Assembly: GCA_963978545.1 (NCBI GenBank) | Contig: OZ021723.1 | Location: 97,046,002-97,110,001, forward strand | DNA: 64,000 bases | Direction of reading: 5' to 3' | Source: Linyphia triangularis | Lineage: Eukaryota > Arthropoda > Arachnida > Araneae > Linyphiidae | Part shown: one piece after another, positions 1 through 10,058 of the stretch | Position numbering within the stretch: the first letter of the stretch is position 1 | Layout: each line of letters starts with the position of its first letter | Made by a program: the position numbers and the translations under genes | Notes under the pieces: generated by a model | The model's database searches: none | Told to the model about the DNA's origin: nothing | The model's input: the letters and a program-made list of their open reading frames with translations, nothing else

Positions 1-935
1 CCTGATATAACCTAATATCCTATTTGTCTTATTGCTAGCTGTTCTACATTTTTGATTTCTTTTAAATCTTTACTAATTAACACCCTCAGATCACTAACAA
101 TACCAGCGGCATTTATTTTAACTCCTTGTAAATTACAAGACTCATTTTGATTTTTACTCCCAATATGTAGTAACTGACATTTGTTATTATTAATTGGCGT
201 ACCCCTTTTAACAGCCCAATCTGATATCCTATCTTTAAATTTATATAATTGAAATTGTTCCATCTTTTCCACTGAATTAATAAGTATCCTAATTATTAAA
301 TCGTCTGCTAAAAAAACTGACTTATCCAGAGACACCCTCGCTAATATCATCGATAAAAATTATAAACAGAAGTGGCCCTAGAACATACCCTTGAGGCACT
401 CCACTTTACACCCTTTATTTTCTTCCAATAAATCAATTTCCAATCCAACTTCCAGCACTGTCATGAAATTCGATTCTTTTCAACTTGTGTAATATTGCTT
501 TATGCGGGACTTTATCGAATGCCTTCTGGAAATCCATATAGACTATGCCAACCGAATTTCAACTATCCAATTCCCTAGTAACCTCGTCGTTAAAATATAA
601 AAGATTAGTTGCAAAAGATTTCCCCTTTCTAAATCCAAACTGTTAGGTATCAAATGACAAATAGCTAGTCTCTAGCTTCCAAAAATTTCGTGATGTGATT
701 TTTTAGTATTGTCTCAAACATTTTTCAGACATCAGATATCAAGCTGACTAGTCTATAGATCCCGGTATCACTTTTAGATCCTTTTTTAAACATTGGAGTA
801 ATGTTAGGTATCTTCCAATGTAATTGTACTGTCGCCGAACTAAAAGAGCATTTGATTATATACAGAAAGATATCCTCCTACTCCTTAGCATAATCTGTAA
901 GCATTTTTAGATAAATATTATCAGGCCTAGGAGTT
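1..935 (-). pseudogene. Non-LTR retrotransposon (LINE) reverse transcriptase fragment
   Basis: Read on the minus strand from about 935 down to 1 the segment translates, with frameshifts, into a reverse transcriptase core. Near 900-930 a GPDNIYLKML-like motif is seen. At 345-415 comes SGVPQGYVLGPLLF followed by IIFIDD. After a frame change, FLADDL at about 305 stands where the catalytic F/Y-x-DD box is expected, followed by a stretch (KCQLLHIGS) typical of the thumb of Jockey/CR1-type LINEs. An intact element would copy its own RNA at a nicked target site. The copy is dead: the frame changes between the VPQG and ADD motifs, stops are present, and no endonuclease or 3' tail is visible. It runs off the left edge. 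The clade (Jockey versus CR1) is not resolved. Confidence 0.8.
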
Positions 936-939
936 TAAT

Positions 940-1205
940 TGGTTTTAAGGGAAATCGGAGTATGAGAACGTCAAAAAAATCCATTTTGAGAATTAAATTG
1001 TAAAAGAAAAATACAAACAATTTTGAATCTGACGGTGCAAAAAGTATTTTAATTTCGCTAAATTAGAAATTATATATTTAAAAAAAGTTTTGTGCTTCAA
1101 CTGGCATTATCGTTTTCAACTTTAAAGGCCTATATCTCCAAACAGCAATTTTAGAGACATAAGGAACATTTTCTCAAAAAGTATTACAAATAAATGCCTT
1201 AGATT
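940..1205 (+). repeat. Left inverted arm of decayed Tc1-like element
   Basis: This arm is about 70-75% identical to the reverse complement of 3270-3515. Shared blocks include the CCATTTTGAGAATTA-like stretch, TATCGTTTTCAACTT and ATATCTCCAAACAGCAATTT. The two arms flank a Tc1 transposase remnant, so they are most simply its long terminal inverted repeats. Confidence 0.65.
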
Positions 1206-1413
1206 TGTTGCATATATTCTTACTATTATATTACACAATTTGAGTGTAGCATTTTTAAATATTTTGTTTTGTTTCTAGAAGAAAAGGTCTATTATTCTAC
1301 AGAAAACTCAAAAATTGTCATTTTCGGTTGCAATAAAACTGTATAAAATCTTTAATTTCGCAAATATTAAAAAATTATGCACTCAAATTACGAAATATAT
1401 CGGTAAAAATATA

Positions 1414-2160
1414 CAGGGTGGTCATAAAAACACTTTGCCGATATATGGACCTCTAGCGACCGTTCCATTCAACAGATCGAGTTGAGATTTCAGGTATGGT
1501 TATTCAGATTTATGAGCTCGAGATTCTATAAATGGCAACAAAATGACGCTCACCGTTACGGTTATAATTACAGAAACTTGAAGTTTTAAAATGTCAACAT
1601 CTACTTTTTCTATGGAAAAATGCTCAGTGCATGAGAAAACTCTAAACAGCGTCGAAAATGTAAGTGTATCACAAAAAACTGACGCGTTATTCACGTACAA
1701 AAAACAACTCTGCAAAAGGCCAACAGAAACACGATCGGGGTACACGTAGGCCTTTTGCCAGATATTCAGCTCAGAAAACCGATAAAATTTTCTGAAGGCA
1801 CCCATGTAAACTGTGGCATCTGTCATATGCAAATTTCCACAGTGCGCCCTGATCGTGTTTTTGTTGGCCGTTCGCAGAGCTGTTTTTTATGTGCGCATAA
1901 CGCGTCCGCTTTTTGTGATACATGCACCGTTGAAACGCTCTTTAGGGTTTTCACATGGTCTGAACGTTTTGCAACAGAAAAAAAAGTTGTTGCCATTCGA
2001 AAATTTCGAATTTATGTAACTATAACAGTAATCGTGAGCGCCATTTTGCTGTCTCGAGATTATACCTCTGACTATTCATTCCTGAAATCTCATATGGATC
2101 TCTTGAGCGGAAATGAAGCTATAGGCCCATATATCGGCAATTTTTTTAATGACCACCCTG
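1414..2160. mobile_element. Foldback MITE, Tc1/mariner-like TIR, TA target duplication
   Basis: The element opens with CAGGGTGGTCAT and closes with its complement (GACCACCCTG), with TA on both sides (1412-1413 and 2161-2162), the signature of Tc1/mariner insertion. The two halves pair over most of their length: 1414 to about 1745 with about 1830 to 2160, leaving a loop of roughly 85 bases. Each arm carries the same open frame in mirror orientation (1500-1832 minus, 1755-2168 plus; shared motif QSCFL). This is a consequence of the palindrome and not evidence of a gene. The element sits between the left arm of the Tc1 element and its transposase, so it inserted later. Confidence 0.8.
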
Positions 2161-2349
2161 TATGTTAAAATTTTTAAGCATTCACTGGTATATATTCACT
2201 GGTAAATAATAGGAACACCCATTTCAAAATGTGTCGTACTTAGACCATCCAATGCAGCTTTGCCACGTGTCACAACAGTCTGCCAAATAGTGGCGACGAA
2301 AGAGAAGGTATCAGTCGAGCATTTGCCGGTGTGAGAATTGTATGAGAAA

Positions 2350-3195
2350 ATTTTGTTCCCAGCAAAACGCTATTATGTCTGGATTTTGTGACGTGTGAAG
2401 AAGCATGATTACTGGAGCTCGCCTCGTTTGAGCATCCGTGCCTACCTTATGGGTTTTTCAAGATCCACTATGTCAAGGGGTATGACAGCCTACACAAAAT
2501 TGAGAAAAGTGTCCCATGCAAAGCAGAACAGTGGAGGAAATTCAAATTTGACCGACCGGGATAGATGTGTGTTGAAGAGGATAGTCGGCAGAAAACATAA
2601 GATTACACTGCTAGATGAGAACTTCCGAGATTAACACCCCCAGATCCCGTATCTATCAAAACTATTCAGCGGGATACTGCGAACTTTAATGGCAGAGTAG
2701 TCATCCCAGAGCCTTAAGTGTCGCTGCAGAATGCTACGAAACAACAACAGTGGAGTCGAGACAATCAAAACTGGACAAAACAGCAATGGGAACAGATAAT
2801 ATGGTCTGACGAATCATCATTTACATTATTTCAGACCACCGGACGTGTGTTCGTCTGGCGAACACCGGCAGAGGCAAATTTCATGTCGACTGTCTAGCTC
2901 CTACCGTGAATCATGGAAGGGCCTCTGTGGTGGTGTGTTTAGCGATATCTTAGGGCCACTCGTAGTCCAGAGGGGTGGTCACAGGTGAGCATAATCGCAT
3001 TTTTCTCGCACATCGTTTACACATAATGCTTCAGACACTGTTTCCTGTAGAACGTCCTCTATTCCAAGATGGCAAGGCCCCTCTACACTCGGCTCGTTCT
3101 GTTCAAATATGGTTAGATGAGCATAATGATGAAGTGAAACATCTCTCGTGGTGTCCATCCTTAAACGTTGTGCACGACCTTGATTTGTCAATCCA
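2350..3195 (+). pseudogene. Tc1-family DDE transposase, degenerate
   Basis: Fragments in changing frames follow Tc1 transposase order. At 2440-2630 is the helix-turn-helix region (STMSRGMTAYTKL, then NLTDRDRCVLKRIV). Near 2797-2880 is the first catalytic Asp block (IIWSDESSFTLFQ) followed by GRVFVW. Near 3050-3180 is the second block (FQDGKAPLHSA, then VQIWLDEH). In the family the second block reads F-Q-D-D/N-N-A-P-x-H and is followed by a proline/aspartate-rich motif ending in the third catalytic residue; here that last motif reads SLNVVHDL and the Glu/Asp is not recognisable. Stops at 2632 and 2897 and frameshifts show the enzyme is dead. It would have cut and pasted the element at TA sites. 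Confidence 0.85.
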
Positions 3196-3269
3196 ACGTC
3201 GGATACAAGCTGTAATCCGAGTCAAAGGTGCTCCGATTATTTTGTCTTATTTCTGTATGTCAAATAGCT

Positions 3270-3515
3270 TTTGAGTGAATGTTTCTTACGTCTTTAAAAT
3301 TGCTGTTTGGAGATATGGACCATTGAAGTTGAAAACGATAATACAAATTTATACACAACACTTTTTAAAAAATATATATATATTAACAAAAATACACTTC
3401 TAATTTAGGATCATTAAAACTTCTTGTACCATCGGATTAAAAAATGCTTGTAGTTTTTTTTTACAATATTAATCTCGAAATGGATTTTTTGACATTCTTC
3501 AACTACGACTCCCTT
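3270..3515 (-). repeat. Right inverted arm of Tc1-like element
   Basis: This is the partner of 940-1205. A third related arm, without a visible partner, lies at 7940-8157. Confidence 0.65.
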
Positions 3516-4080
3516 TATTATTATTTAACTGATGAATCACTTCCTCCCTAGACAACTTTTACTCCTGCATTATAATTGCATTAATCTCAGTAAGAGCGTT
3601 GATGTTGTTTTATGAGTAACTTTAATAAGATTAAAGTCCTCATTGAAGATACTCATAAAACATTCATTTAAAACGTTATTCGACACCTTATTATCATGAA
3701 CTAAATGATCTTTTCTCAGTCATAAAATTATATTTAAAGACAATCACAATTTTTAATTACATATATTTAAAGATAATCAAAAACACATTCAAAACCGTTT
3801 GGAACAAAACGTTAAGAATTGATTGATCTAGTCAAAACCCAATGCAGCGACTAATTTTTTACAAAAATATTTAATATTCAACTTTAAAAAAAAATATGAA
3901 CTACGTGAAAATGGGTTCATTAGTTCCTATAGGGTAAATAAATAATGCACCTGCCATACGAATCCGACATTGCATTGTTTTAAAATGAATTTGTTCGATG
4001 CTTCATCTAGAAAGCAAGATAATTAATCTAATTGAATTAACTAAAGCACCCACATTTGCATTTTATTCGCCAAAACATTT
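3516..4080. other. Unassigned AT-rich DNA
   Basis: I see no frame, repeat unit or RNA feature here beyond short A and T runs. Confidence 0.5.
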
Positions 4081-4100
4081 CCCTCGTTTTAATCTCACAG

Positions 4101-4270
4101 GATGCCTCAAGTAGTCCAAGGTTTACAAGAAGAAGGGGAAGCTGCCTCATAACTTCCCATCGCTCGTAGGAAGAGGAATACGTCATTAGACGCCATTTCT
4201 AAAGATAACTCATGCACAAGTCGATTGTAATAGGTTCAGTTTGAACAAATAAACAAGAAGTTGTTAGTTT
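4101..4270 (+). CDS. Candidate terminal exon with poly(A) signal, unknown protein
   Basis: A strong acceptor (long T-rich tract ending CTCACAG) ends at 4100. Two of the three frames stay open into it. Frame 0 encodes DASSSPRFTRRRGSCLI then TSHRS and stops at 4167-4169. Frame +1 gives MPQVVQGLQEEGEAAS and stops at 4150-4152. The body is clearly more GC-rich than its surroundings. An AATAAA signal at 4248-4253 is followed by a GT-rich stretch, as expected for a 3' end. Acceptor, short tail and poly(A) signal together support a last exon of a plus-strand gene whose upstream exons lie outside the window or beyond the transposons. I do not recognise the protein and cannot choose the frame. A chance arrangement is possible. 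Confidence 0.35.
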
Positions 4271-4351
4271 AATTTGTGTGTCTTTAGTTTGGATATTTTA
4301 GTGTGGTGTTTATGTTTTAGTGTAGTTATGTATATTACGATGATATATGTT

Positions 4352-4376
4352 TTTATTATTATTATTATTATTATTG
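4352..4376. repeat. (ATT)n microsatellite
   Basis: An uninterrupted TAT/ATT run of about eight units. Confidence 0.9.
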
Positions 4377-4492
4377 TAGAATTTCTAATCTAGTTTTTGG
4401 GGTTAGTGCAATTTTTGTGTGGCACATATACTTAAAACATCATGCAAAAAATTTTAGCTAAAATAATTGATAATAAGGGAAAAGTGGATGGC

Positions 4493-4674
4493 TCCGGGGC
4501 TCCGGTGGCTCAGAACCCCCACTTTTCAACTAGTATATAAGGTTGCGGGTTCGAGTCCCGTGTTGGCATGCGTGTTTGTAAATGTATGTTGGCTTGTCTA
4601 ATAACGAATGTTTCGGCGCATTATAGCCCTCGTGTTGCTGACGGCGCCAAGTAATCTGAATACAACAAACCAAA
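4493..4674 (+). mobile_element. tRNA-derived SINE, family A, atypical head
   Basis: The B box GGTTCGAGTCC and the whole body through CGGCGCCAAGTAATCTGAA match the other family A copies. The usual first 45 bases with the A box are replaced by unrelated sequence, so the copy is recombined or 5' damaged. Confidence 0.75.
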
Positions 4675-4907
4675 TCAACTACTATATAACATTCATTAGC
4701 GACATGACTCCAAACATGAAACTCGTCAACTTGAAACCTGTTTTCTTGCGTGGTGATATTTTTTTATTACTTTAATAGACTAAACTCAAGGAATATTAGC
4801 TAAAAATGGACAGAATTTTTACAGCTTTTTTTTGTTTTTGTTTTTTTAAATCATGTATACTATTTACAAACTTCTATAATTTTCAAAATGAGCATACAGG
4901 TTATTCA

Positions 4908-4932
4908 AAAAAAAAAAAAAAAAAAAAAAAAA
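4908..4932. repeat. Poly(A) run
   Basis: About 24 consecutive A. Confidence 0.9.
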
Positions 4933-5107
4933 TCACCTGATTTTAAATTATTATATGTAAAGAATGGTGAAGATACCATGAATAAAAGTTTTGTAATTAG
5001 TAGAGCATGACCTAAAGTTTTAGGGATTCACCTCTAGAGGGCTCTTCACGTAGGAAAGACGGAGAAATCGCCATGAACGCTGTCTTTTAAGAGGATGAGT
5101 TATTCTT

Positions 5108-6427
5108 TTTCATATATCTTGTAAATAATTGTGTCAGATATTCAGTAAGTTAAAAAAAAATAGTTTAGAATAATAATAAAATAATAGATTACAAAATAAG
5201 TAATGCATAACTGTAACTCATTTGATAAAAAAAAATTATAATTCGATAGTTAGTTTTTCTCTAATATATATACCTTTTTTATTATTTTTGTTTATAAAAA
5301 ATAGAAAATTCAAAATTATGTCTTATTTAAGTTTAAAAAAAAAAAAAAATCAAAAGCATTGCTTTATATGTTAGCAGGTAATATAATTTAAAAAAGCAAA
5401 ACAAGTTTAAAAAAAAATCAAAATCATATTAATTATACATGCATTTTTCATATATCCTGTAAATAATTGTGTCAGATATTCAGTAAATTAAAAAAAAAAA
5501 AAGTTTAGAATAATAATAAAAGAATTGATTACAAAATAAGTAATGCATAACTGTAACTCATTTGATAAAAAAAAAAATTGTAATTTTATATTTGGTTTCT
5601 ACCTTTTTTATTATTTTTGTTTATAAAAAATAGAAAATTCAAAACTATGTGTTATTTAAATTTAAAAAAAAAAAAAATCAAAAGCATTGCTTTATATGTT
5701 AGCAGGTAATATAATTTAAAAAAGCAAAACAAGTTTAAAAAAAAAATCAAAATCATATTAATTATACATGCATTTTCCATATATCCTGTAAATAATTGTG
5801 TCAGATATTCAGTAAATTAAAAAAAAAAAAGTTTAGAATAATAATAAAACAATTGATTACAAAATAAGTAATGCATAACTGTAACTCATTTGGTAAAAAA
5901 AAAAAATTGTAATTTTATATTTGGTTTCTACCTTTTTTATTATTTTTGTTTATAAAAAATAGAAAATTCAAAACTATGTGTTATTTAAATTTTAAAAAAA
6001 AAAAATCAAAAGCATTGCTTTATATGTTAGCAGGTAATATAATTTAAAAAAGCAAAACAAGTTTAAAAAAAAAAATCAAAATCATATTAATTATACATGC
6101 ATTTTTCATATATCCTGTAAATAATTGTGTCAGATATTCAGTAAATTAAAAAAAAAAAAAGTTTAGAATAATAATAAAACAATTGATTACAAAATAAGTA
6201 ATGCATAACTGTAACTCATTTGATAAAAAAAAAATTATAATTTTATATTTGGTTTCTACCTTTTTTATTATTTTTGTTTATAAAAAATAGAAAATTCAAA
6301 ACTATGTGTTATTTAAATTTAAAAAAAAAAAATCAAAAGCATTGCTTTATATGTTAGCAGGTAATATAATTTAAAAAAGCAAAACAAGTTTTTAAAAAAA
6401 AAATCAAAATCATATTAATTATACATT
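5108..6427. repeat. Satellite, four units of about 330 bp
   Basis: The landmark AAATAATTGTGTCAGATATT recurs at 5123, 5461, 5790 and 6119, giving periods of 338, 329 and 329. Units 2-4 are almost identical and differ mainly in the length of five or six internal A runs. Unit 1 is the most diverged. No ORF or RNA feature is seen in the unit. Confidence 0.9.
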
Positions 6428-7260
6428 TAGAGATTTTACAATTTTTATTTCTTGAGCCTCTCTTAAGAGTCAACACTCCAAACTCATCAAACCTTGGAGA
6501 AAACTCACTAAGTATTTACCGAGTGAAGCTAAAAAAATAAACAATTCTCCACTTGGAGAGTTATGTCCCTCCCCCTAAAGACACTAAGTCAATCAATAAT
6601 CTTCTCCAGTGATTATAATTAAGGATAATTAATTTTCCGCGCATTACACGACAATGATGGGTAATTTCGAGCCCTGGTGATTCTTCGCTTGGCTTAATAA
6701 TGCAAAGACAATTCAGATTTCCTGGCGGGATTTTTTTTTTTTTATGCAAGTGCAAATTTGTGACAGCTTGGCCATGGGCGTGCTCCAGTATGTGTCATGT
6801 GAATGCTGGTGACATCGTGACTTCTGAATTATGTATTAAGTCTAGGTTGTTGTTTTTTTTTACTGAGGTGGGTTTGTTGGCTTTATTCAATAACTTCATT
6901 GCGCGTGAAAGATTTCGTGGATCTTAACATAACCTAGACATGTAATCTGTTTCTGTATTTATTACATATTCTTTTGTATTTGAGGCTTGGGTTTTTATTT
7001 TGGATACCTGCTAAAAATAATTAAATGTTTTTATGATTTTCATTTAGTAATAAAGTTTTCGGCCAAGTTGAATTTTTGACGTTGAATTTGCAGTAATAGA
7101 CTGCGTAAACTCATTTAGAAAATGCATTGAGATAAATCCGAAGTATTGGCGTTTAGAAATAGTAATAGCGTTTTTTAACATTTATTCTGACAACTGACTG
7201 TTATGGGAAGTTTCTTATGTTCTGTTTATTTTTAAATCCTTTAATTAACTACGGTTTTGT
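6428..7260. other. No supported gene
   Basis: This stretch is moderately GC-richer around 6640-6830. It has short open frames on both strands (64-75 codons), but they rely on T/A runs and resemble nothing I know. Confidence 0.4.
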
Positions 7261-7267
7261 GTGTAAC

Positions 7268-7480
7268 GATGGGGGGGGGGGGGGAATCTGCGGACGCCTA
7301 ATTAATCACCTTGCCGTCATCCAATCGAGCTGAAACTTGGCAGATAGATTCGATGTCAATGACAATGCATTCTATCACATTTTGGGTCTGTTACTGTCAC
7401 TAAAAAGTCGCTTTTAAGGAATTCTAATAAACCAACTTGCCCTAATCCAATCGCGTTAAAATAGTTTTTAACCGACCATT
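7268..7480 (-). repeat. Dispersed repeat D, copy 1, next to a G run
   Basis: After a run of about 14 G, the text around 7320-7360 (ATCGAGCTGAAACTTGGCAG) is the complement of the repeated text at 41690-41930 and 43850-43970. All share a core built on CTATCTGCCAA, GTTTCAG and a nearby TTAATTAG. The class is unknown. Confidence 0.5.
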
Positions 7481-7939
7481 GTTGAAACTCTCTCCTGTTG
7501 CCAAAAAATTTTTAATAAATAAATAATAAAATTGTTTTAATCAGAATGAATTAAAGATATTTGGATGTGGATGTGAGTTTGACTTTCAGTTTAAAAAAAA
7601 AAAAAATCAAACGTAGTTCACCGGACATTTTGCTGATAGAAATGTTTTTGATATTTAAATTTAGATGCAAACACCAAGCTAGCGCGGTTAACAGAATCGA
7701 CGCTGTTTTAATGAATACAAAAATTGGCAATGCATATAAAGGATTTGTATTAAAAACTTTGTTTTTATGGGTTATATTATTTTATATTACAATGCATTTA
7801 TGTTTTACGATTAAAACTTTATACATCCTGGAACTAAATAATAGTCTCACTGTCTCATATGAAACATATTTACTTCTTAATGAAATGAAAGAAATATATA
7901 TTGAGGAATCTAATTATTTTGCAAAAGAAATCACATAGG

Positions 7940-7988
7940 AATTCGTCCCGTTGAAGCTGAAAACGAAATTACGAATTGATGCTCAATG

Positions 7989-8029
<41 letters not shown>

Positions 8030-8157
8030 TAAAAATTAATTTTAATTGGTCCAGATTAACATGTTTTGCAATGTAGGATTCCGAAATGTTTAAAGATTTT
8101 TTTTTCTCGGATATAAATCTCAAAATTGATTTTTTGACATTTTAAAACTCTGACACC
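7940..8157 (+). repeat. Solitary Tc1-like arm with poly(T) run
   Basis: It matches the right arm at 3290-3515 (GTTGAAGCTGAAAACGA at the start, GATTTTTTGACATT near the end) but has expanded a run of 34 T at 7989-8022. No partner arm or transposase is seen. Confidence 0.55.
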
Positions 8158-8167
8158 CCATACAAAA

Positions 8168-8252
8168 TTGGCTTGTCAAATGACGAATGTTTCGGTGCAT
8201 TATAGCCCTCGAGTTGCTGAGGGCGCCAGATAATCTGAAAACAACCAACCCC
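8168..8252 (+). mobile_element. SINE family A, 3' fragment
   Basis: Only the tRNA-unrelated body and tail are present, from GGCTTGTCAAATGACGAATG to the CAACCAACC end. Confidence 0.8.
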
Positions 8253-8511
8253 ATAAAAATTAAGCTAAAAACTTTTTTTTTTTCAGGGTGTGTGTATTTT
8301 CTGAAAGTCTGCTTCCAAATTATTGACTTAAAAATAATTGGCAATCCAAAATGTATACACAGTTTCAGTATGATTTTAGATGGTAACGGTATATATCTGC
8401 CTAATTTATATGTTTAATTATAATTATCTTATAAAGGTTTATAGAACCTATCAATTTTTCAAGTTTTATAAAGATAAAGTTCTCAGCTTCCTAAAAATTG
8501 TCTAAACTTAC

Positions 8512-8587
8512 CTTAATCGAAATTTGAAACCCTTTATCTTTAAACATTAAAAATGTTATCCTACAATTGGCGTTTCGGGAGAATAAC
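8512..8587 (-). CDS. Weak internal exon candidate
   Basis: On the minus strand an AAG|GTAAGT donor (cut at 8511/8512) ends a 76-base stretch with one fully open frame, ending FKDKGFQISIK. The acceptor (TTGAACTTCAG) has a poor pyrimidine tract. No neighbouring exon was found. Confidence 0.2.
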
Positions 8588-8616
8588 CTGAAGTTCAATT
8601 TACCGAACTTAAAGTT

Positions 8617-8795
8617 GCCGACCAAACCGTATAGTGGTTAGCGTGCTAGCTTCTAGACCGCGAGGTTGCGGGTTCGAGTCCCGCGTTAGGCATGGGTGTT
8701 TGTAAATGTATGTTGGCTTGTCTAATGACAAATGTTTCGGCGCATTATAGCCCTCGTGTTGCTGACTGCGCCAGATAATCTGAAAACAACCAACC
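8617..8795 (+). mobile_element. tRNA-derived SINE, family A, full length
   Basis: The copy starts GCCGACCAAAC, with an A-box region TAGTGGTTAGCGTGCTAGC and a perfect B box GGTTCGAGTCC. It then follows the family body through GGCATGGGTGTTTG and CATTATAGCCCTCGTGTT to AACCAACC. A box and B box are internal RNA polymerase III promoter elements. The other full-length copies share this layout and about 180-base length. Confidence 0.92.
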
Positions 8796-8833
8796 GCATT
8801 AAGTTGCTAATGGTTGACATTTATCGAATCTAA

Positions 8834-9019
8834 TCACGAGCACATAATTTACCAAATACACTTGAACATACACCAACAAATCTCCTTCCGAAACCATTTC
8901 CGGGGAAGATTCCCAGTAATGACGAAAGTCTAAAATATAACTTGATCGATTCTAGCAATAGCGAGGGTATTGAGACGGACGAATTGAAGTCCGTTCATCA
9001 TCGACCAATCATCGATTAG
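8834..9019 (+). CDS. Open frame without ATG, 61 codons, exon or fossil
   Basis: Between in-frame stops at 8831 and 9017 runs a frame rich in P, S, N and E (for example LLPKPFPGKIPSNDESLKYN, then NSEGIETDELKSV). Such composition in AT-rich DNA is coding-like. It lies directly upstream of repeat R1, so it may be a piece of a transposon-encoded protein and not a host exon. No convincing splice acceptor or donor frames it. I do not recognise the family. Confidence 0.35.
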   Translation, partial: SRAHNLPNTLEHTPTNLLPKPFPGKIPSNDESLKYNLIDSSNSEGIETDELKSVHHRPIID

Positions 9020-9091
9020 TCGGAAGTCCTGCCTTCGGACTAATGACGTCAATTATGTCCCGATTCGTGAGAGGCTCCTTAATTCATCTCT

Positions 9092-9356
9092 TGAACTAAT
9101 ATTTTCTACTTCCGCTCTACTGAACGGACCATGTCCTTTTGTGTCCCCATCTAATCAGGAGCCTTGAAGAAGTCCTTGTGGGATGGACGCTCTTGAGGGA
9201 GAACACTTCAATAAATCGTGAACCACTCTATTGACATATGGTGCAGATTAATATTGTAAGCAACCATTATAAAAGCAAACGCATACAAAAACTCTTAAAA
9301 TAAAATTATAAATAATACATAACGTATTCTGCTTATGGTAGATGGATCCTGTATCC
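9092..9356 (+). repeat. Dispersed repeat R1, unit 1
   Basis: It shares the blocks ATCAGGAGCCTT, GAAGTCCTTGTGGGAT, GACGCTCTTGAGG and CACTTCAATAAATC with units starting at 10059 and 12388. It is continuous with unit 2 once the LTR at 9361-10058 is removed. Confidence 0.7.
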
Positions 9357-9360
9357 ATAT

Positions 9361-10058
9361 TGTTGCGTTGGACGGGTTCGAAAAATTTGAAGCCAAAGCA
9401 GATCAAAACTTGCAGAAATTTATTCCAATATCACTCTTCACAGATTCCTTTACAACTCCAGAACTTCTCGTTTTAGTAGACAGAATACAGCTCTTTTCAC
9501 AACAATAGAGCACAAAACAGCAGTTAAAAACTTGACAACTCAACTGCTCAAATCGCTGCAAAAGACAATGCAATACAGTTGGCTTTTGAAACTCTCTGAA
9601 CGTTCACTGAGACTCAGTATCTCAACTCAGTAATTCCAGTCAACCAATGGACTCAGCTAACAACTAACTCCATCACCTGCTCCCCTGAGCTTTTATAGGG
9701 GGGGCTTACATACGTGAATCTTCTAGAGGTAGATATTTGAAGAACTTTCGAGATCGTAGTCGAAAAGTCCTATGCATGTACATGGGGACCAAAAATTAGT
9801 CGCCAAAACCGTCGCCAACTTGGCTCTATCTCGCCGATTTGGCGAGATTGCCATTACCATAACGTTAAATGCCCTGCTCTTTAAACCTCACTTCCCACAG
9901 TTACCTCTGTAAAACCCGTTATCAAGCGACAAGACCCATATTGCCGGGAAACCAACTTACGACGAACTATTGCACTGCCTTATGCGAAATGTACATAAAT
10001 TTTCCTATTTACAAAATTACATTACGAAATATTTACAAATATACAAAAATTCGTAACA
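9361..10058 (-). mobile_element. Solo LTR (gypsy-type), copy a
   Basis: Read on the minus strand it begins TGTTACGAATTTTTGTATAT and ends in CGCAACA, the TG...CA ends of an LTR. TATA-like CCTATAAAAGC and an AATAAA signal lie in the 3' half. A 4-bp duplication ATAT flanks it (9357-9360 and 10059-10062). Joining the flanks gives GGATCC-TGTATCCATATG, which aligns with the uninterrupted paralog at 12388-12420, so the insertion is confirmed by an empty site. No internal gag-pol region remains. Confidence 0.88.

Noticed and set aside
1500..2168. Two overlapping ORFs of 110 and 137 codons as genes
   Set aside because: They are the same frame read from the two arms of a palindromic MITE with TA duplications.
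8640..8690. Functional tRNA genes at the GGTTCGAGTCC boxes
   Set aside because: The same sequence with a fixed 110-base downstream body recurs about ten times with target duplications, so these are SINEs. No acceptor stem closes.
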